This document shows positions 24,758-33,198 of a DNA stretch of 64,000 nt, one piece after another. Each line of letters starts with the position of its first letter. The stretch's first letter is position 1. The stretch comes from Dactylosporangium siamense (GTDB lineage: Bacteria; Actinomycetota; Actinomycetes; Mycobacteriales; Micromonosporaceae), in assembly GCF_016862795.1 (NCBI RefSeq), contig NZ_BONQ01000122.1, positions 25,110-89,109 on the forward strand. Reading direction: 5' to 3'. The position numbers and the translations under genes were made by a program. Under the pieces are notes generated by a model. The model was not told where the DNA came from and made no database searches. It saw nothing but the letters and a program-made list of their open reading frames with translations.

Positions 24758-25712
24758 GACGCATCACCCTCCGCAGGAGCACCACCAGGATCGCGATCGC
24801 CGCGACCAGGACCACGCCCATCGCCGCGCCGTAGCCCAGCAGATAGGCCGGGGACCGCCCACCCGTCGTGATGACGAACTGATGGATCGGCACCGTGCGC
24901 GTGTCCGGCGCGGGCGAGTCGCCGGTGCCGGTGAACGCGTAGATGAACTCGAAGATCTTGAGCGAGTTGATGACCCACAGGACCGCGGCGACCGACACGA
25001 CGTCCCACGACAGCGGGAGGGTGACGTGGCGGAACTTCTGCAGCGGCGTCGCGCCGGCCAGGTCGGCGTCCTCGTAGAAGTAGGCCGGGATCCGGTCCAT
25101 GCCGGCCATGAGGATGACGACGTAGAAGCCGCTGGACACCCAGACGATGCCGACGAGGATGGTGGAGAACAGCCGGTCGGGGGCCAGCCACGGCTGTGCC
25201 AGGCTGTCCAGCCCGACGCTGCGCAGGGTGGCGTTGGCCAGGCCACGCGGGTCGAGCAGCAGGCCGAGCGCGACGCCGATCGCGATGGGCGACACGATGT
25301 AGGGGAAGAACAGCAGCGACCGCAGCAGGCTGCGGGCACGCATCTCCCGCAGCGCCATCGTGAGCACGAAGGCGAGGGCGAAGACGGCAACCCCGCACAC
25401 GGCCAGGATCGTCAGCGAGTTGAGAAACGCCGTCCGGAAGATGTCGTCGGCCCACAGCCGCCGGTAGTTGGCGAGGCCGACCCAGCGCATCGGGTCCCCG
25501 GCGCCCCGCCACGAGTGCAGGCTGATCCAGATCCCGGCGATCGCCGGGCCGGCCACGAAGGCGAGGTACACCGTGAGCGCCGGCCCGACGAACAGCCAGT
25601 ACCACCGGCGGCGCCCCCGGCCGAGCGGTCCGTCGGAGGCCCGGGGGCGCCGCCGGCTCCGGGCCTCCGCCGGCGCCGGCGCCACCGTCGCGGCCGTCAT
25701 TGTCGCGGTCAT
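24738..25712 (-). CDS. Carbohydrate ABC transporter permease (MalF-like)
   Basis: A 324-residue inner-membrane permease with six helices and an N-terminal Arg/Pro-rich cytoplasmic tail (1-35). The EAA-type loop reads EDADLAGATPLQKFRHVTLPLSWD. It forms the heterodimeric channel with the MalG-like subunit. The ATG at 25712 overlaps the binding-protein stop by 4 bases (ATGA), showing translational coupling in the order binding protein, MalF-like, MalG-like, DUF5107. Confidence 0.92.
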   Translation of the reverse strand: MTATMTAATVAPAPAEARSRRRPRASDGPLGRGRRRWYWLFVGPALTVYLAFVAGPAIAGIWISLHSWRGAGDPMRWVGLANYRRLWADDIFRTAFLNSLTILAVCGVAVFALAFVLTMALREMRARSLLRSLLFFPYIVSPIAIGVALGLLLDPRGLANATLRSVGLDSLAQPWLAPDRLFSTILVGIVWVSSGFYVVILMAGMDRIPAYFYEDADLAGATPLQKFRHVTLPLSWDVVSVAAVLWVINSLKIFEFIYAFTGTGDSPAPDTRTVPIHQFVITTGGRSPAYLLGYGAAMGVVLVAAIAILVVLLRRVMRRDAVQF

Positions 25713-27046
25713 GCGTTCTTGTGCAGCTTGACGGTCTCGGACTTGAGCTTGGCGACGAACCCGGCGGCGTCGAGCTTGCCGTTGAAGAAGTCGCCGTTGA
25801 TCGGCTCCCACACGTTGGACACCCACTCGGGCGCGACCGCACCGGCGTCGTCGTAGGGCAGGAACAGGTTGTCCCCGGCCGCGATCAGCTCCTGCTGGTA
25901 GTCGGCGAGCACGGCCGGTGCCGGGATGTCGCTGCGCGGGGTGAGGTTCTTGGTCTCGGTGCTGATCTTCGCCAGCCGGTCCTTGTTGAGGAAGAAGGCG
26001 ATGAACTTCTCGGCCGCGTCGGCGTGCCGCGCCTTCGCCGGGATCGCGAACCCGATCACGCCCGCCTCCGCCGCGGCGTTGCCCTTGCCGCCGGGGACGG
26101 TCGGATACGCGAACGAGCGGTGCGTGAAGCCGGACGCGGCCTGGGGGCCGGTCTCGCTCGGCGCCCAGGTGCCCATCAGGAGCAGGTCGGTCGGGCTCTT
26201 GCCGGCGGCCCACGCGTTCTGCTGGGCCGGGAACTTCGTGGCGTTGAAGTCCTTCACGACGTAGCCGCCCTTGACGAGCTTCTCGACGTCACGGGCTGCG
26301 GCCAGGAACGCCGGATCGTCGAACGTGGCGCCGGTCTTGTCGGTCGCCGCCCGCGACAGCAGGCCCACGCCGCCGTGGCGCACGATCGACCAGGTGGTGA
26401 AGTACGCGTCGTAGAACTTGATGTCGCCGTCGAGGGCGATCGGCGTGCGCCCGGCCGCCTTGCGCGCGTCGAGCAGCGTCATGAAGTCGGACCACGTCTT
26501 GGGCGGCGCGGAGACCCAGTCGGGATGCGCGGCGCCGTCGAACCACATGGTCGAGCCGATGATCTCGTAGGGCACGACGATCGGCGCGCCGGATGACGAT
26601 CGGTAGGGCTTGACGAGGCCGGCCGGGATCACCTCGGAGACCTTCTTCGTCTCGCCGTCGACGGTGGTGGCATACAGCGCGTCGAGGTTCTTGACGCCGT
26701 CGACCTTGCCGAGGATGCCCTTGATGGTGCCGGCGTCCTGATCGGTCAGGTCGGGCGGGTTGCCGGCGTTGAGCCGGGCCGCGACCTGTTTGATCACGTC
26801 GCGTCCGGACCACTGGACCTCGACCTTGATGCCGGTCTTGGCCTGGAACTCGTCCAGTGCGGCCTGCAGGACCTTCTGCTGGTCCTCGCCCTGCTTCCAC
26901 ATCGACCAGTAGACGAGTTGCGTGCTGGCCGTGCCGCCACCGCCACCGCCGTCCCCGCCACCGCCGCAAGCGGCGAGCGGTCCGGCAACGGCTACGGCCA
27001 GGGCCGCCGAGAGCACGCCCCGGCGAGAGATTCCCATCTGCGTCAT
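25709..27046 (-). CDS. Extracellular sugar-binding lipoprotein (CUT1 ABC transporter)
   Basis: A 445-residue binding protein. A twin-arginine-like ISRRGVL motif and hydrophobic stretch end in the lipobox LAACG, so the mature protein is lipid-anchored after that Cys. A Gly-rich linker follows, then an SBP_bac_1 fold. It delivers oligosaccharide to the two permeases encoded downstream. Three in-frame ATGs exist (27055, 27046, 27037). The first overlaps the promoter -10 box; 27046 lies 7 bases after that box and is best as a leaderless start. The divergent GH16 gene suggests beta-glucan fragments as cargo. Confidence 0.9.
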   Translation of the reverse strand: MTQMGISRRGVLSAALAVAVAGPLAACGGGGDGGGGGGTASTQLVYWSMWKQGEDQQKVLQAALDEFQAKTGIKVEVQWSGRDVIKQVAARLNAGNPPDLTDQDAGTIKGILGKVDGVKNLDALYATTVDGETKKVSEVIPAGLVKPYRSSSGAPIVVPYEIIGSTMWFDGAAHPDWVSAPPKTWSDFMTLLDARKAAGRTPIALDGDIKFYDAYFTTWSIVRHGGVGLLSRAATDKTGATFDDPAFLAAARDVEKLVKGGYVVKDFNATKFPAQQNAWAAGKSPTDLLLMGTWAPSETGPQAASGFTHRSFAYPTVPGGKGNAAAEAGVIGFAIPAKARHADAAEKFIAFFLNKDRLAKISTETKNLTPRSDIPAPAVLADYQQELIAAGDNLFLPYDDAGAVAPEWVSNVWEPINGDFFNGKLDAAGFVAKLKSETVKLHKNA

Positions 27047-27053
27047 GGCGCTC

Positions 27054-27082
27054 ATAGTTGACCCACACAATGCAGCTGTCAA
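27054..27082 (-). promoter_or_regulatory. Promoter of the sugar ABC operon (TTGACA-N17-AACTAT)
   Basis: On the minus strand a consensus -35 TTGACA (27077-27082) is followed after exactly 17 bases by AACTAT (27054-27059). Transcription would begin at about 27047, right at the ATG at 27046. This is the clearest promoter in the window. Confidence 0.65.
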
Positions 27083-27089
27083 CACCATC

Positions 27090-27104
27090 TTGCAAAAGTT
27101 GCAA
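27090..27104. promoter_or_regulatory. Operator-like repeat TTGCAA-AAG-TTGCAA
   Basis: Two copies of the self-complementary TTGCAA, 9 bases apart, lie 7 bases upstream of the -35 box of the ABC operon. Further TGCAA-type half sites sit at 27202-27206 and 27253-27257 before the GH16 gene. They are a plausible binding site for the DeoR-type regulator encoded at 29021 or a LacI-type regulator elsewhere. Confidence 0.5.
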
Positions 27105-27301
27105 CATTGATCGCCGACCGTGGTCCAACGCATGATCGCGGACTTCGGCATCGACGAAGCTCGGGGCAGAGCAGCTCGGCGTGCAGAGCGGTGCCATCTT
27201 CTGCAACATCTCTTGCCAAACAGTGCAGTTTTGCGCAGACTGGCCACGCTCATGCAATCCCCTGTCAGGCGCGTTCCCACCCCGTACAGGAGGTACAGCA
27301 A

Positions 27302-28894
27302 GTGCGATCCCCCTCGCTCAGCCGACGGCTGGCCGGCGGCCTCTCGCTCGCCCTGGTCACGACCGTCGCCGCTCTCGTCACCGGCACCGCCCAGCCGGCC
27401 GCGGCGGCCGACCAGGTCCTGCTCTTCGACGACTTCAACGGCACGACCATCGACACCGCCAAGTGGGTGCCCGGCCTGCACCAGTGGGGCGGGGCCAACA
27501 ACGGCGTCGTCCCGGAGAACCTCTCGGTGCAGACGGTCAGCGACAACGGCCAGAGCATCGGTGTGCTCGTGGCGCAGGCCAACGGCACCCAGTACACCGG
27601 CCCGGTCCGGGGCGTGAAGAGCACCAACGGCGCGCTGCCGATCGGTGATCCGCAGCGGTACACGCGGCAGAGCACCGGCCAGCTCACCGGCGGCCTGGTC
27701 TGGACCCAGCAGCGCTTCGGCGCGGGACGCTACGAGGTCCGGATGAAGAACCTGCCGATGCCCGGCGGTTGCTCCTGCATCTGGAACTACTACGAGCCGG
27801 GCACCAGCGACTACACCGAGATCGACATCGAGATGCCGGCCAACGGCACCGCGAACCGGGCCGACTGGTCGCGCTGGGCCGGCCTCAACAGCTACATCGC
27901 GCCGAACGACGCCGGTGCCACCTACCAGAACGTGGATCTCGGCCTCAACAACAACGACGGCAACTTCCACGTGTACCGGTGGGACTGGTACGACGGGACC
28001 AACGGCGCCAAGCGCATCGAGTTCTACGTCGACAACGTCCTGCGGGCCACCCACACCGGCACGGTCCCGGTCTCGCCCGCCCAGCTGTGGGTCGGCAACT
28101 GGCCGGCCGCCTGGTCCGGCTCGTTCAACTACGCGACGCAGTACCAGTACATCGACTGGGTGCGGATCTCGACGCTCGGCGGCGGAGGCGGTCCGGACAC
28201 CCAGCCGCCGACCACGCCGGCCGGCCTCGCCACGACCGGTAAGACCGCGACGACCGTCAACCTGTCGTGGGGCGCCTCGACCGACAACGTGGGCGTCGCC
28301 GGCTACAACGTCTATCGCAACGGCGCCACGCTGCTCGCCTCGACCACCGGGACGGGCACGAGCACCCAGCTCACGGGTCTCACCCCCGCGACCGCCTACG
28401 CGCTGACGGTCAAGGCCCGCGACGCCGCCGGGAACCTGTCCGCGGCGAGCAACCAGATCACCGTCACCACCGACCCGGGTGCCGGCGGCGGGCCGAACAA
28501 GGTCGTCAACGGCGACTTCGAGGGCGCCTCGCTCAGCCCGTGGAGCTGCACCGGCACGGCCGCGGCGGCCGCCGGGGCCGGGGTCGGCGGCAGCAGGGCC
28601 GTCAAGCTCACCCCGACCGGCAGCACCACCGCCCGGTGCGAGCAGGCGATCAGCGGCCTGACCCCCGGCGCGACGTACACGCTCAGCGCCCAGCTGCGCA
28701 GCGACGGTTCGTACGGCTACCTGGGCACCGTCGTGTCCGGCGTGGCGACCGAGCGCGGCACGACGTCGAGCACGTACACGACGGTGACGGTCCCGTCGTT
28801 CGTCGCTCCCGCCAGCGGCGCGATCACCGTCTACACCCACGCGTGGCGGCAGCAGACGGCCCCGGTGTGGGTCGACAACGTCACGCTGTCCTGA
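27302..28894 (+). CDS. Secreted GH16 endo-glucanase with FnIII and carbohydrate-binding modules
   Basis: A 530-residue exported enzyme. It has a signal peptide (1-36, ending AAAA) and a GH16 catalytic domain (about 38-292) with the active-site motif EIDIE: nucleophile E173, D175 and acid/base E177. A fibronectin type III domain (about 302-388) and a C-terminal beta-sandwich CBM (about 400-530) follow. GH16 members cleave beta-1,3/1,4-glucans, agar or similar. The substrate class fits the adjacent oligosaccharide importer. The GTG at 27302 is fixed by AGGAGG 8 bases upstream, and a 14-bp hairpin terminates it. Three TGCAA-type sites lie upstream. Confidence 0.9.
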   Translation: MRSPSLSRRLAGGLSLALVTTVAALVTGTAQPAAAADQVLLFDDFNGTTIDTAKWVPGLHQWGGANNGVVPENLSVQTVSDNGQSIGVLVAQANGTQYTGPVRGVKSTNGALPIGDPQRYTRQSTGQLTGGLVWTQQRFGAGRYEVRMKNLPMPGGCSCIWNYYEPGTSDYTEIDIEMPANGTANRADWSRWAGLNSYIAPNDAGATYQNVDLGLNNNDGNFHVYRWDWYDGTNGAKRIEFYVDNVLRATHTGTVPVSPAQLWVGNWPAAWSGSFNYATQYQYIDWVRISTLGGGGGPDTQPPTTPAGLATTGKTATTVNLSWGASTDNVGVAGYNVYRNGATLLASTTGTGTSTQLTGLTPATAYALTVKARDAAGNLSAASNQITVTTDPGAGGGPNKVVNGDFEGASLSPWSCTGTAAAAAGAGVGGSRAVKLTPTGSTTARCEQAISGLTPGATYTLSAQLRSDGSYGYLGTVVSGVATERGTTSSTYTTVTVPSFVAPASGAITVYTHAWRQQTAPVWVDNVTLS

Positions 28895-28921
28895 CCCTTT
28901 CCTGACCCGAAGGCACGGCAC

Positions 28922-28952
28922 GCGCGGGGTGGGCCGGCGGCCCACCCCGCGC
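28922..28952 (+). terminator. Strong hairpin after the GH16 gene
   Basis: A perfect 14-bp stem (28922-28935 with 28939-28952) with a 3-base loop lies 27 bases past the GH16 stop. No U-tract. It separates the glucanase from the DeoR gene. Confidence 0.8.
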
Positions 28953-29020
28953 TCAACTTCGCACCAGGATGCAATGATGGGCGGGTAAAACGACAGGATT
29001 GAGCAACTCAGGAGCGCCCG

Positions 29021-29806
29021 TTGAACCGGTACGAGCGGTGGACCCGGCTGCTGGAGATGGTGGCCGGCTCCGGTCAGCTCACCATCGAGGAGACCGCGGC
29101 CGAGCTCGGCGTCTCCCCCGCCACCGTCCGCCGCGACTTCGACGAGCTGGCCGCGCAGCAACTGGTGCAACGGACCCGCGGCGGCGCCGCCGCGCACAGC
29201 GTCTCCTACGACCTGCCGTTGCGGTTCAAGGTGGCCCGCCACGCACCGGAGAAGCAGCGCATCGCGACCGCGGCGGCCGGCATGATCTCGGCCGGCTCGA
29301 CCGTCTGCCTCAACGGCGGCACCACCACCACGGAGGTCGCCCGCGCGCTGGCCATGCGCGCCGACCTCAACAACGACCAGCGCGGCCCGGCCGTCACGGT
29401 GGTGACCAACGCCCTCAACATCGCCAACGAGCTCGTCGTGCGCCCGCACGTGCGGGTCGTCGCGACCGGTGGTGCCGCGCGCCCGCAGTCGTATGAGCTG
29501 ATCGGCCCGATCGCCGCCGCCATGCTGCAGACCGTCGCGGTCGACGTGGCCGTGCTCGGCGTCGACGCGATCGACCACCAGCACGGTGCCAGCGCGCACA
29601 ACGACGGCGAGGCGGCGATCAACCAGATCATGGCCGACCGGGCCAACCGCGTCATCATCGTGGCCGACAGCTCGAAGCTCGGCCAGCGCGCGTTCGCCCG
29701 CATCTGCACGATCTCAGCCGTCGACACGCTGGTCACCGACAGCACGGCGACGGACGAGCAGATGGCCGTCTTCACCGACGCCGGCGTCAAGGTCATCCGG
29801 GCCTGA
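29021..29806 (+). CDS. DeoR-family transcriptional regulator
   Basis: A 261-residue repressor-type protein. It has an N-terminal HTH_DeoR (about 5-58, LTIEETAAELGVSPATVRRDFDELA) and a C-terminal ISOCOT-like sugar-phosphate-sensing domain (about 75-250, with NGGTTTTEVARAL and VVTNALNIANEL). The TTG start at 29021 follows AGGAG by 6 bases. Lying between the GH16/ABC genes and gluconokinase, it likely represses the sugar island and is relieved by a sugar phosphate. Candidate TTGCAA operators are in the divergent region at 27.1 kb. Confidence 0.9.
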   Translation: MNRYERWTRLLEMVAGSGQLTIEETAAELGVSPATVRRDFDELAAQQLVQRTRGGAAAHSVSYDLPLRFKVARHAPEKQRIATAAAGMISAGSTVCLNGGTTTTEVARALAMRADLNNDQRGPAVTVVTNALNIANELVVRPHVRVVATGGAARPQSYELIGPIAAAMLQTVAVDVAVLGVDAIDHQHGASAHNDGEAAINQIMADRANRVIIVADSSKLGQRAFARICTISAVDTLVTDSTATDEQMAVFTDAGVKVIRA

Positions 29807-29818
29807 GCCGGGGCCCGC

Positions 29819-30337
29819 TCAGCGGGCGGGTAGGTGCGACCTCTGCACGATCTCCTCGACGATCTGCTCGGGGGTGGCGTCGATCGACACCTCCGTGACG
29901 TCCTCGTCGGGCTGGGGCGGCTCCAGGGCGGCGAACTGGCTGTCGAGCATCTCCGCGCGCATGAAGTGACCGTGCCGGGCCGCGAGCCGGCGCATGATCA
30001 GGTCGCGGGAGCCCTCGAGGAACACCACGCGCACCTGCGGGCGGCCGTCGCGCAGCCGGTCGCGGTACACCCGGCGCAGCCCCGAGCACGACACGACGCC
30101 TGGAGTGCCGTCGGCGGCGCGCTCGTCGATCCACCGGCCGATGGCGGCGAGCCAGGGGCCGCGGTCCTCGTCGGTGAGCGGCTCACCGGCCGCCATCTTC
30201 GCCACGTTCTCGGCGGAGTGAAAGGTGTCGGCCTCCGCGTAGTGCCAGCCGAGCCGGCCGGCGAGCAACTCCCCGACCGTGGTCTTGCCGGTGCCGGCAA
30301 CGCCCATCACGACGATCACTGGTGGTGTCTCCGGCAT
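29819..30337 (-). CDS. gntK: Gluconokinase
   Basis: A 172-residue P-loop kinase that phosphorylates D-gluconate to 6-phosphogluconate for the pentose phosphate or Entner-Doudoroff route. Walker A is GVAGTGKTT (about 12-20). The gluconokinase signature is evident in WHYAEADTFHSAENVAKMAAGEPLTDEDRGPWL, SCSGLRRVYRDRLR and the lid segment RHGHFM...LDSQFAALEPP. Length matches the family (about 165-175). The ATG at 30337 lies 6 bases after TACGGT. It is convergent with the DeoR regulator (12-base gap). Confidence 0.92.
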   Translation of the reverse strand: MPETPPVIVVMGVAGTGKTTVGELLAGRLGWHYAEADTFHSAENVAKMAAGEPLTDEDRGPWLAAIGRWIDERAADGTPGVVSCSGLRRVYRDRLRDGRPQVRVVFLEGSRDLIMRRLAARHGHFMRAEMLDSQFAALEPPQPDEDVTEVSIDATPEQIVEEIVQRSHLPAR

Positions 30338-30343
30338 GGCGAC

Positions 30344-30349
30344 ACCGTA
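30344..30349 (-). promoter_or_regulatory. -10-like box TACGGT for gluconokinase
   Basis: TACGGT on the minus strand ends 6 bases before the gntK ATG, suggesting a leaderless transcript. Confidence 0.4.
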
Positions 30350-30423
30350 CCCATCCGCCCGGTTCACCACGCACGGTGGGCCGGCCGCCGCGATCACCGG
30401 CCGACCCACACGGGTGCCACCGC

Positions 30424-31176
30424 TCAGGACGCCGCCATGGCCACCAGCGGCGGGAAGTGCCGGGCGACGAGCTGCTTCGCGACCGTATCGGGGTCGCCGA
30501 TGTCGCCGGAACGGTGCCGCTCGACCAGCCGGGCGTGCCCGGGCAGGCCGGTGCCTCGCTCGCGGAGGGTCCGCTGCATCGAGGTCTCGATGGCGCCGGG
30601 GTCGACGATCTCCACCGTGCAGGCGCGGCTGGACGCCTCGCTGACGCAACGCATGAACGCCTCCGCGCCCGCCTTCGTCGCGCAGTACGTGGCCCAGCCC
30701 GGGTAGCTGCGGTGCGCCGCCGCGGAGGCGACGTAGATGATCCGCAGCCGCGGGGCGGGGTCGCTGGCGAAGGCGGCCAGGAAGACGTTCGTCAGCAGGA
30801 TCGGTGCGACCAGGTTGACCTGGACCGCGCCGAACACCTCCTCGGGTGCCAGCTCGCCGACGAGCCCGATCGGCTCGATGGTCGCGGCGTTGTGCAGCAG
30901 CACCACCTCGTCGCCGGGGTGGGCGTCCCCGACGAACGCGGCCAGCTCGGCCTCCGTGGGGAGGCTGACGGGTTCGGCGAGGTCGGTGGAGCGCAGCCGC
31001 ACCGACGCCGGATACCGCGCGGCGAGCGCCTGCTGGGCGGAGGGGAAGGTGCGGGCCAGGCCGAAGACCCTGGCACCGTCGGATTGCAGCGCGTGGAACA
31101 GGGCCGCGCCGAGCCCACGGGAGGCGCCGGTGACGAAGACCGAGCGCATGGGGGAACCGTCCGCGATCGCGGACAT
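30424..31176 (-). CDS. Short-chain dehydrogenase/reductase
   Basis: A 250-residue SDR with the NAD(P)-binding TGASRGLG (16-23), NNAG-like HNAATIEP, the Ser of YVASAAAH, and the catalytic Y-x3-K in TYCATKAG. The overall pattern (late PGAIETSMQ, compact size) resembles sepiapterin- or benzil-reductase-type SDRs. The substrate is unknown. The ATG at 31176 is chosen because TTGGAGTG precedes it; the internal ATG at 31149 lacks a site. Monocistronic. Confidence 0.85.
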   Translation of the reverse strand: MSAIADGSPMRSVFVTGASRGLGAALFHALQSDGARVFGLARTFPSAQQALAARYPASVRLRSTDLAEPVSLPTEAELAAFVGDAHPGDEVVLLHNAATIEPIGLVGELAPEEVFGAVQVNLVAPILLTNVFLAAFASDPAPRLRIIYVASAAAHRSYPGWATYCATKAGAEAFMRCVSEASSRACTVEIVDPGAIETSMQRTLRERGTGLPGHARLVERHRSGDIGDPDTVAKQLVARHFPPLVAMAAS

Positions 31177-31234
31177 GACATCACTCCAACCGTGTCGAGC
31201 TGACCGACAACAACGACGGGGGTGAGCGATCGAA

Positions 31235-31594
31235 CTACGTGCGCCAGACCTGCAGCACGCAACGGTCGGGTGCATGGTCCACGGGGGCACCCGCGGGCGG
31301 TTCGGCCGAAGCCGCCGGCATCAGCTGGACGACGGCGCCGGCGGGGAGCTGCGCGAGCGCGTGGCCCGCGGCATCCGGGGTTTCCACCTGCTCGCCTTCG
31401 GCGTGCAGCATGAGGGGAGCCCGCTCGCCACCGTCACCGCCGGACCACGCGTGATGGTCGGGCGCGAGCAGCTGGTGGGCGACGCCGGCATGCGACGTCG
31501 GCGCGCCGATGGTCGCGCCGAACAGCATCGCCAGGACGAGGGCAATGACGCCGACGACCCAGCTGGGCGTGCGAGCCCGCGCGAGTCCGTCCAA
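31235..31594 (-). CDS. Small membrane protein of unknown function
   Basis: About 119 residues. A short basic N-terminus and one transmembrane helix (about 13-31) lead into an extracytoplasmic tail rich in His, Ala and Pro that ends in CVLQVWRT. The frame opens at ATG 31660. The TTG at 31594 is preferred because GGAAGAGGG lies just upstream and the intervening residues look non-coding. I recognise no family. Single gene, divergent from the double acetyltransferase. Confidence 0.55.
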   Translation of the reverse strand: MDGLARARTPSWVVGVIALVLAMLFGATIGAPTSHAGVAHQLLAPDHHAWSGGDGGERAPLMLHAEGEQVETPDAAGHALAQLPAGAVVQLMPAASAEPPAGAPVDHAPDRCVLQVWRT

Positions 31595-31706
31595 GTCCGC
31601 CCTCTTCCCCGGTGATGCCCGGAAATGCCCTCCGTCATCATGGCCCAACGCACCGCGCATTGCAGTGTCGCGAATTTGGCAGCATCCGCGAAATTCGATT
31701 CCCCGA

Positions 31707-31712
31707 TAAGGT
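31707..31712 (+). promoter_or_regulatory. -10-like box TAAGGT for the double acetyltransferase
   Basis: TAAGGT ends 6 bases before the ATG at 31719, with no ribosome site, so the mRNA is probably leaderless. Confidence 0.45.
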
Positions 31713-31718
31713 GCCCGA

Positions 31719-32717
31719 ATGCGCGTGCGAGCCGTCGTCGGCGACGATTTGCCCTGGATTCAGGAACTGCTCACGAATTCGTGGGGAGCGGTCCATGTCA
31801 TCACGGGAGGAAACGGTCGTGACGCGGACCGGCTGCCGGGACTGGTCGCCTGTGACAACGCCGGGACACGGGTGGGATTGCTCACTTTTGAAATCGCCGC
31901 GACCGGTCTCGAAATTGTCACGATCGACGCCGTTCGCCCGCATCGCGGGATCGGCACCGCCCTGATCGAGGCGGCGCGAGCGGTCGCCACCGACGCCGGC
32001 TGCACCCGGCTGTGGCTGATCACCACCAACGACAACCTCGACGCGCTGCGCTTCTACCAGCGCCGTGGGCTGCGCGTCCGGGCCGTGCACCCCGGCGCCG
32101 TCCAGCGGGCCCGGCTCCGCAAGCCGCAGATCGCCGAGACCGGCGAGTTCGGCATCGCGCTGCACGACGAGCTGGAGCTGGAGCTGCCCCTGCTGGGCGC
32201 CGACGCGCACATCCGCCCCGGCGGCCTCAGCGACGTCAAACCCGTCCTGGCGCTGCTCGACGGCGCGACCCGGTGGCTGGTCGGGCTGGGACGCACCGGG
32301 CAGTGGGGCACCGAGCCGCACTCGACCAACCCGCGCCGGCTGACCGCGATGATGCGCTGGGTCCCGCAGGGTCACCTGCACGTCGCGGAGATCGGTGGGG
32401 CCGTGGTGGGCGCGCTCGTGGTGGGCGAGGCACCGGAGCACATCCCGGTCGTCTACGAGCCCGAGCTGTACGTGAACCTCCTCGTCACCGACCGGGCGCG
32501 GCAGGGCCGCGGGCTGGGCTCGATGCTGCTGGACCACGCCCGGGTGCTGGCGGTCCGGCGCGGGATCGGCCTGCTACGGGTCGACTGCTACGCCGGTGAC
32601 GACCGGGCGCTCGTCGACTGGTACCGCCGGCAGGGCTTCACCCCGACGGAGACCTTCACGGTCCGGCTGCCCACCGGCACCGACTGGCCCGGGCAGGTCC
32701 TGGAGCAGCGACTCTGA
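31719..32717 (+). CDS. Tandem double-GNAT acetyltransferase
   Basis: A 332-residue fusion of two GNAT domains. Domain 1 (about 1-135) has VRPHRGIGTALIEAARAVA and NDNLDALRFYQRRGL. Domain 2 (about 165-325) has VTDRARQGRGLGSMLLDHARVLA and DDRALVDWYRRQGF. Both keep the Q/R-x-x-G-x-G/A acetyl-CoA loop, so both may be active. Tandem GNATs in actinomycetes include mycothiol synthase, but here the order and length give no specific match. Substrate unknown. Confidence 0.85.
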   Translation: MRVRAVVGDDLPWIQELLTNSWGAVHVITGGNGRDADRLPGLVACDNAGTRVGLLTFEIAATGLEIVTIDAVRPHRGIGTALIEAARAVATDAGCTRLWLITTNDNLDALRFYQRRGLRVRAVHPGAVQRARLRKPQIAETGEFGIALHDELELELPLLGADAHIRPGGLSDVKPVLALLDGATRWLVGLGRTGQWGTEPHSTNPRRLTAMMRWVPQGHLHVAEIGGAVVGALVVGEAPEHIPVVYEPELYVNLLVTDRARQGRGLGSMLLDHARVLAVRRGIGLLRVDCYAGDDRALVDWYRRQGFTPTETFTVRLPTGTDWPGQVLEQRL

Positions 32718-32727
32718 CGGCCGAGTC

Positions 32728-32774
32728 GACCTTGGCGACCTCGACACGCCAGGGCGTGGAAAGTCTCCAAGGTC
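32728..32774. terminator. Bidirectional nested hairpin
   Basis: GACCTTGG (32728-32735) pairs with CCAAGGTC (32767-32774), enclosing a second hairpin CACGC/GCGTG (32745-32758). It sits between two convergent genes and could terminate both. Confidence 0.55.
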
Positions 32775-33102
32775 AACTGGGGACGACCTCGTCCACCGAC
32801 GACGCGCCGGCGATGCGGTGGACGGCCACCACGGCGGCGCGCGGCAGTGGTGCGTAGACGTGCGGGAACAGGCCGTTGCCGGAGGCCTCCCAGCGCAGCC
32901 ACATGCCCATGGTCTGCGCGTCGATGGCGACGACGACGAGGTCGGGCTCGGTGCCGAAGTAGCGCTGCGCGGTGCCGGCGACCTGATCGCGCGACGAGCA
33001 GTGGATGTAGCCGTCGCGCAGGTCCAGGGGCGAGCCGTCGAACCGGCCGTTCGCCTCGAAGCTGGCCCACTCGGCCGGCAGCAGGATCTTGTAGATCAGC
33101 AC
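32773..33102 (-). CDS. DUF952 family protein
   Basis: A 109-residue protein matching DUF952: IYKILLPAEW at the start, the DGYIHCSSRDQVAGTAQRYF core, then LRWEASGNGLFPHVYAPLP. The fold is related to small ADP-ribosyl-transferase-like proteins (family knowledge), but no activity is established. The GTG start at 33102 has a CATTGT box 6 bases upstream. It is convergent with the double acetyltransferase. Confidence 0.85.
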   Translation of the reverse strand: MLIYKILLPAEWASFEANGRFDGSPLDLRDGYIHCSSRDQVAGTAQRYFGTEPDLVVVAIDAQTMGMWLRWEASGNGLFPHVYAPLPRAAVVAVHRIAGASSVDEVVPS

Positions 33103-33184
33103 CGGCCCACAATGCCACGGGTGAGAGGTTCCTTCACCTCCCGCAGGTGGGACGGGGTGAGCGACGAGTCACCCGTTTACGACC

Positions 33185-33190
33185 TAGCGT
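33185..33190 (+). promoter_or_regulatory. -10-like box TAGCGT
   Basis: TAGCGT ends 8 bases before the ATG at 33199. The identical hexamer with identical spacing precedes the gene at 35342. Confidence 0.45.
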
Positions 33191-33198
33191 GCGCGAAT

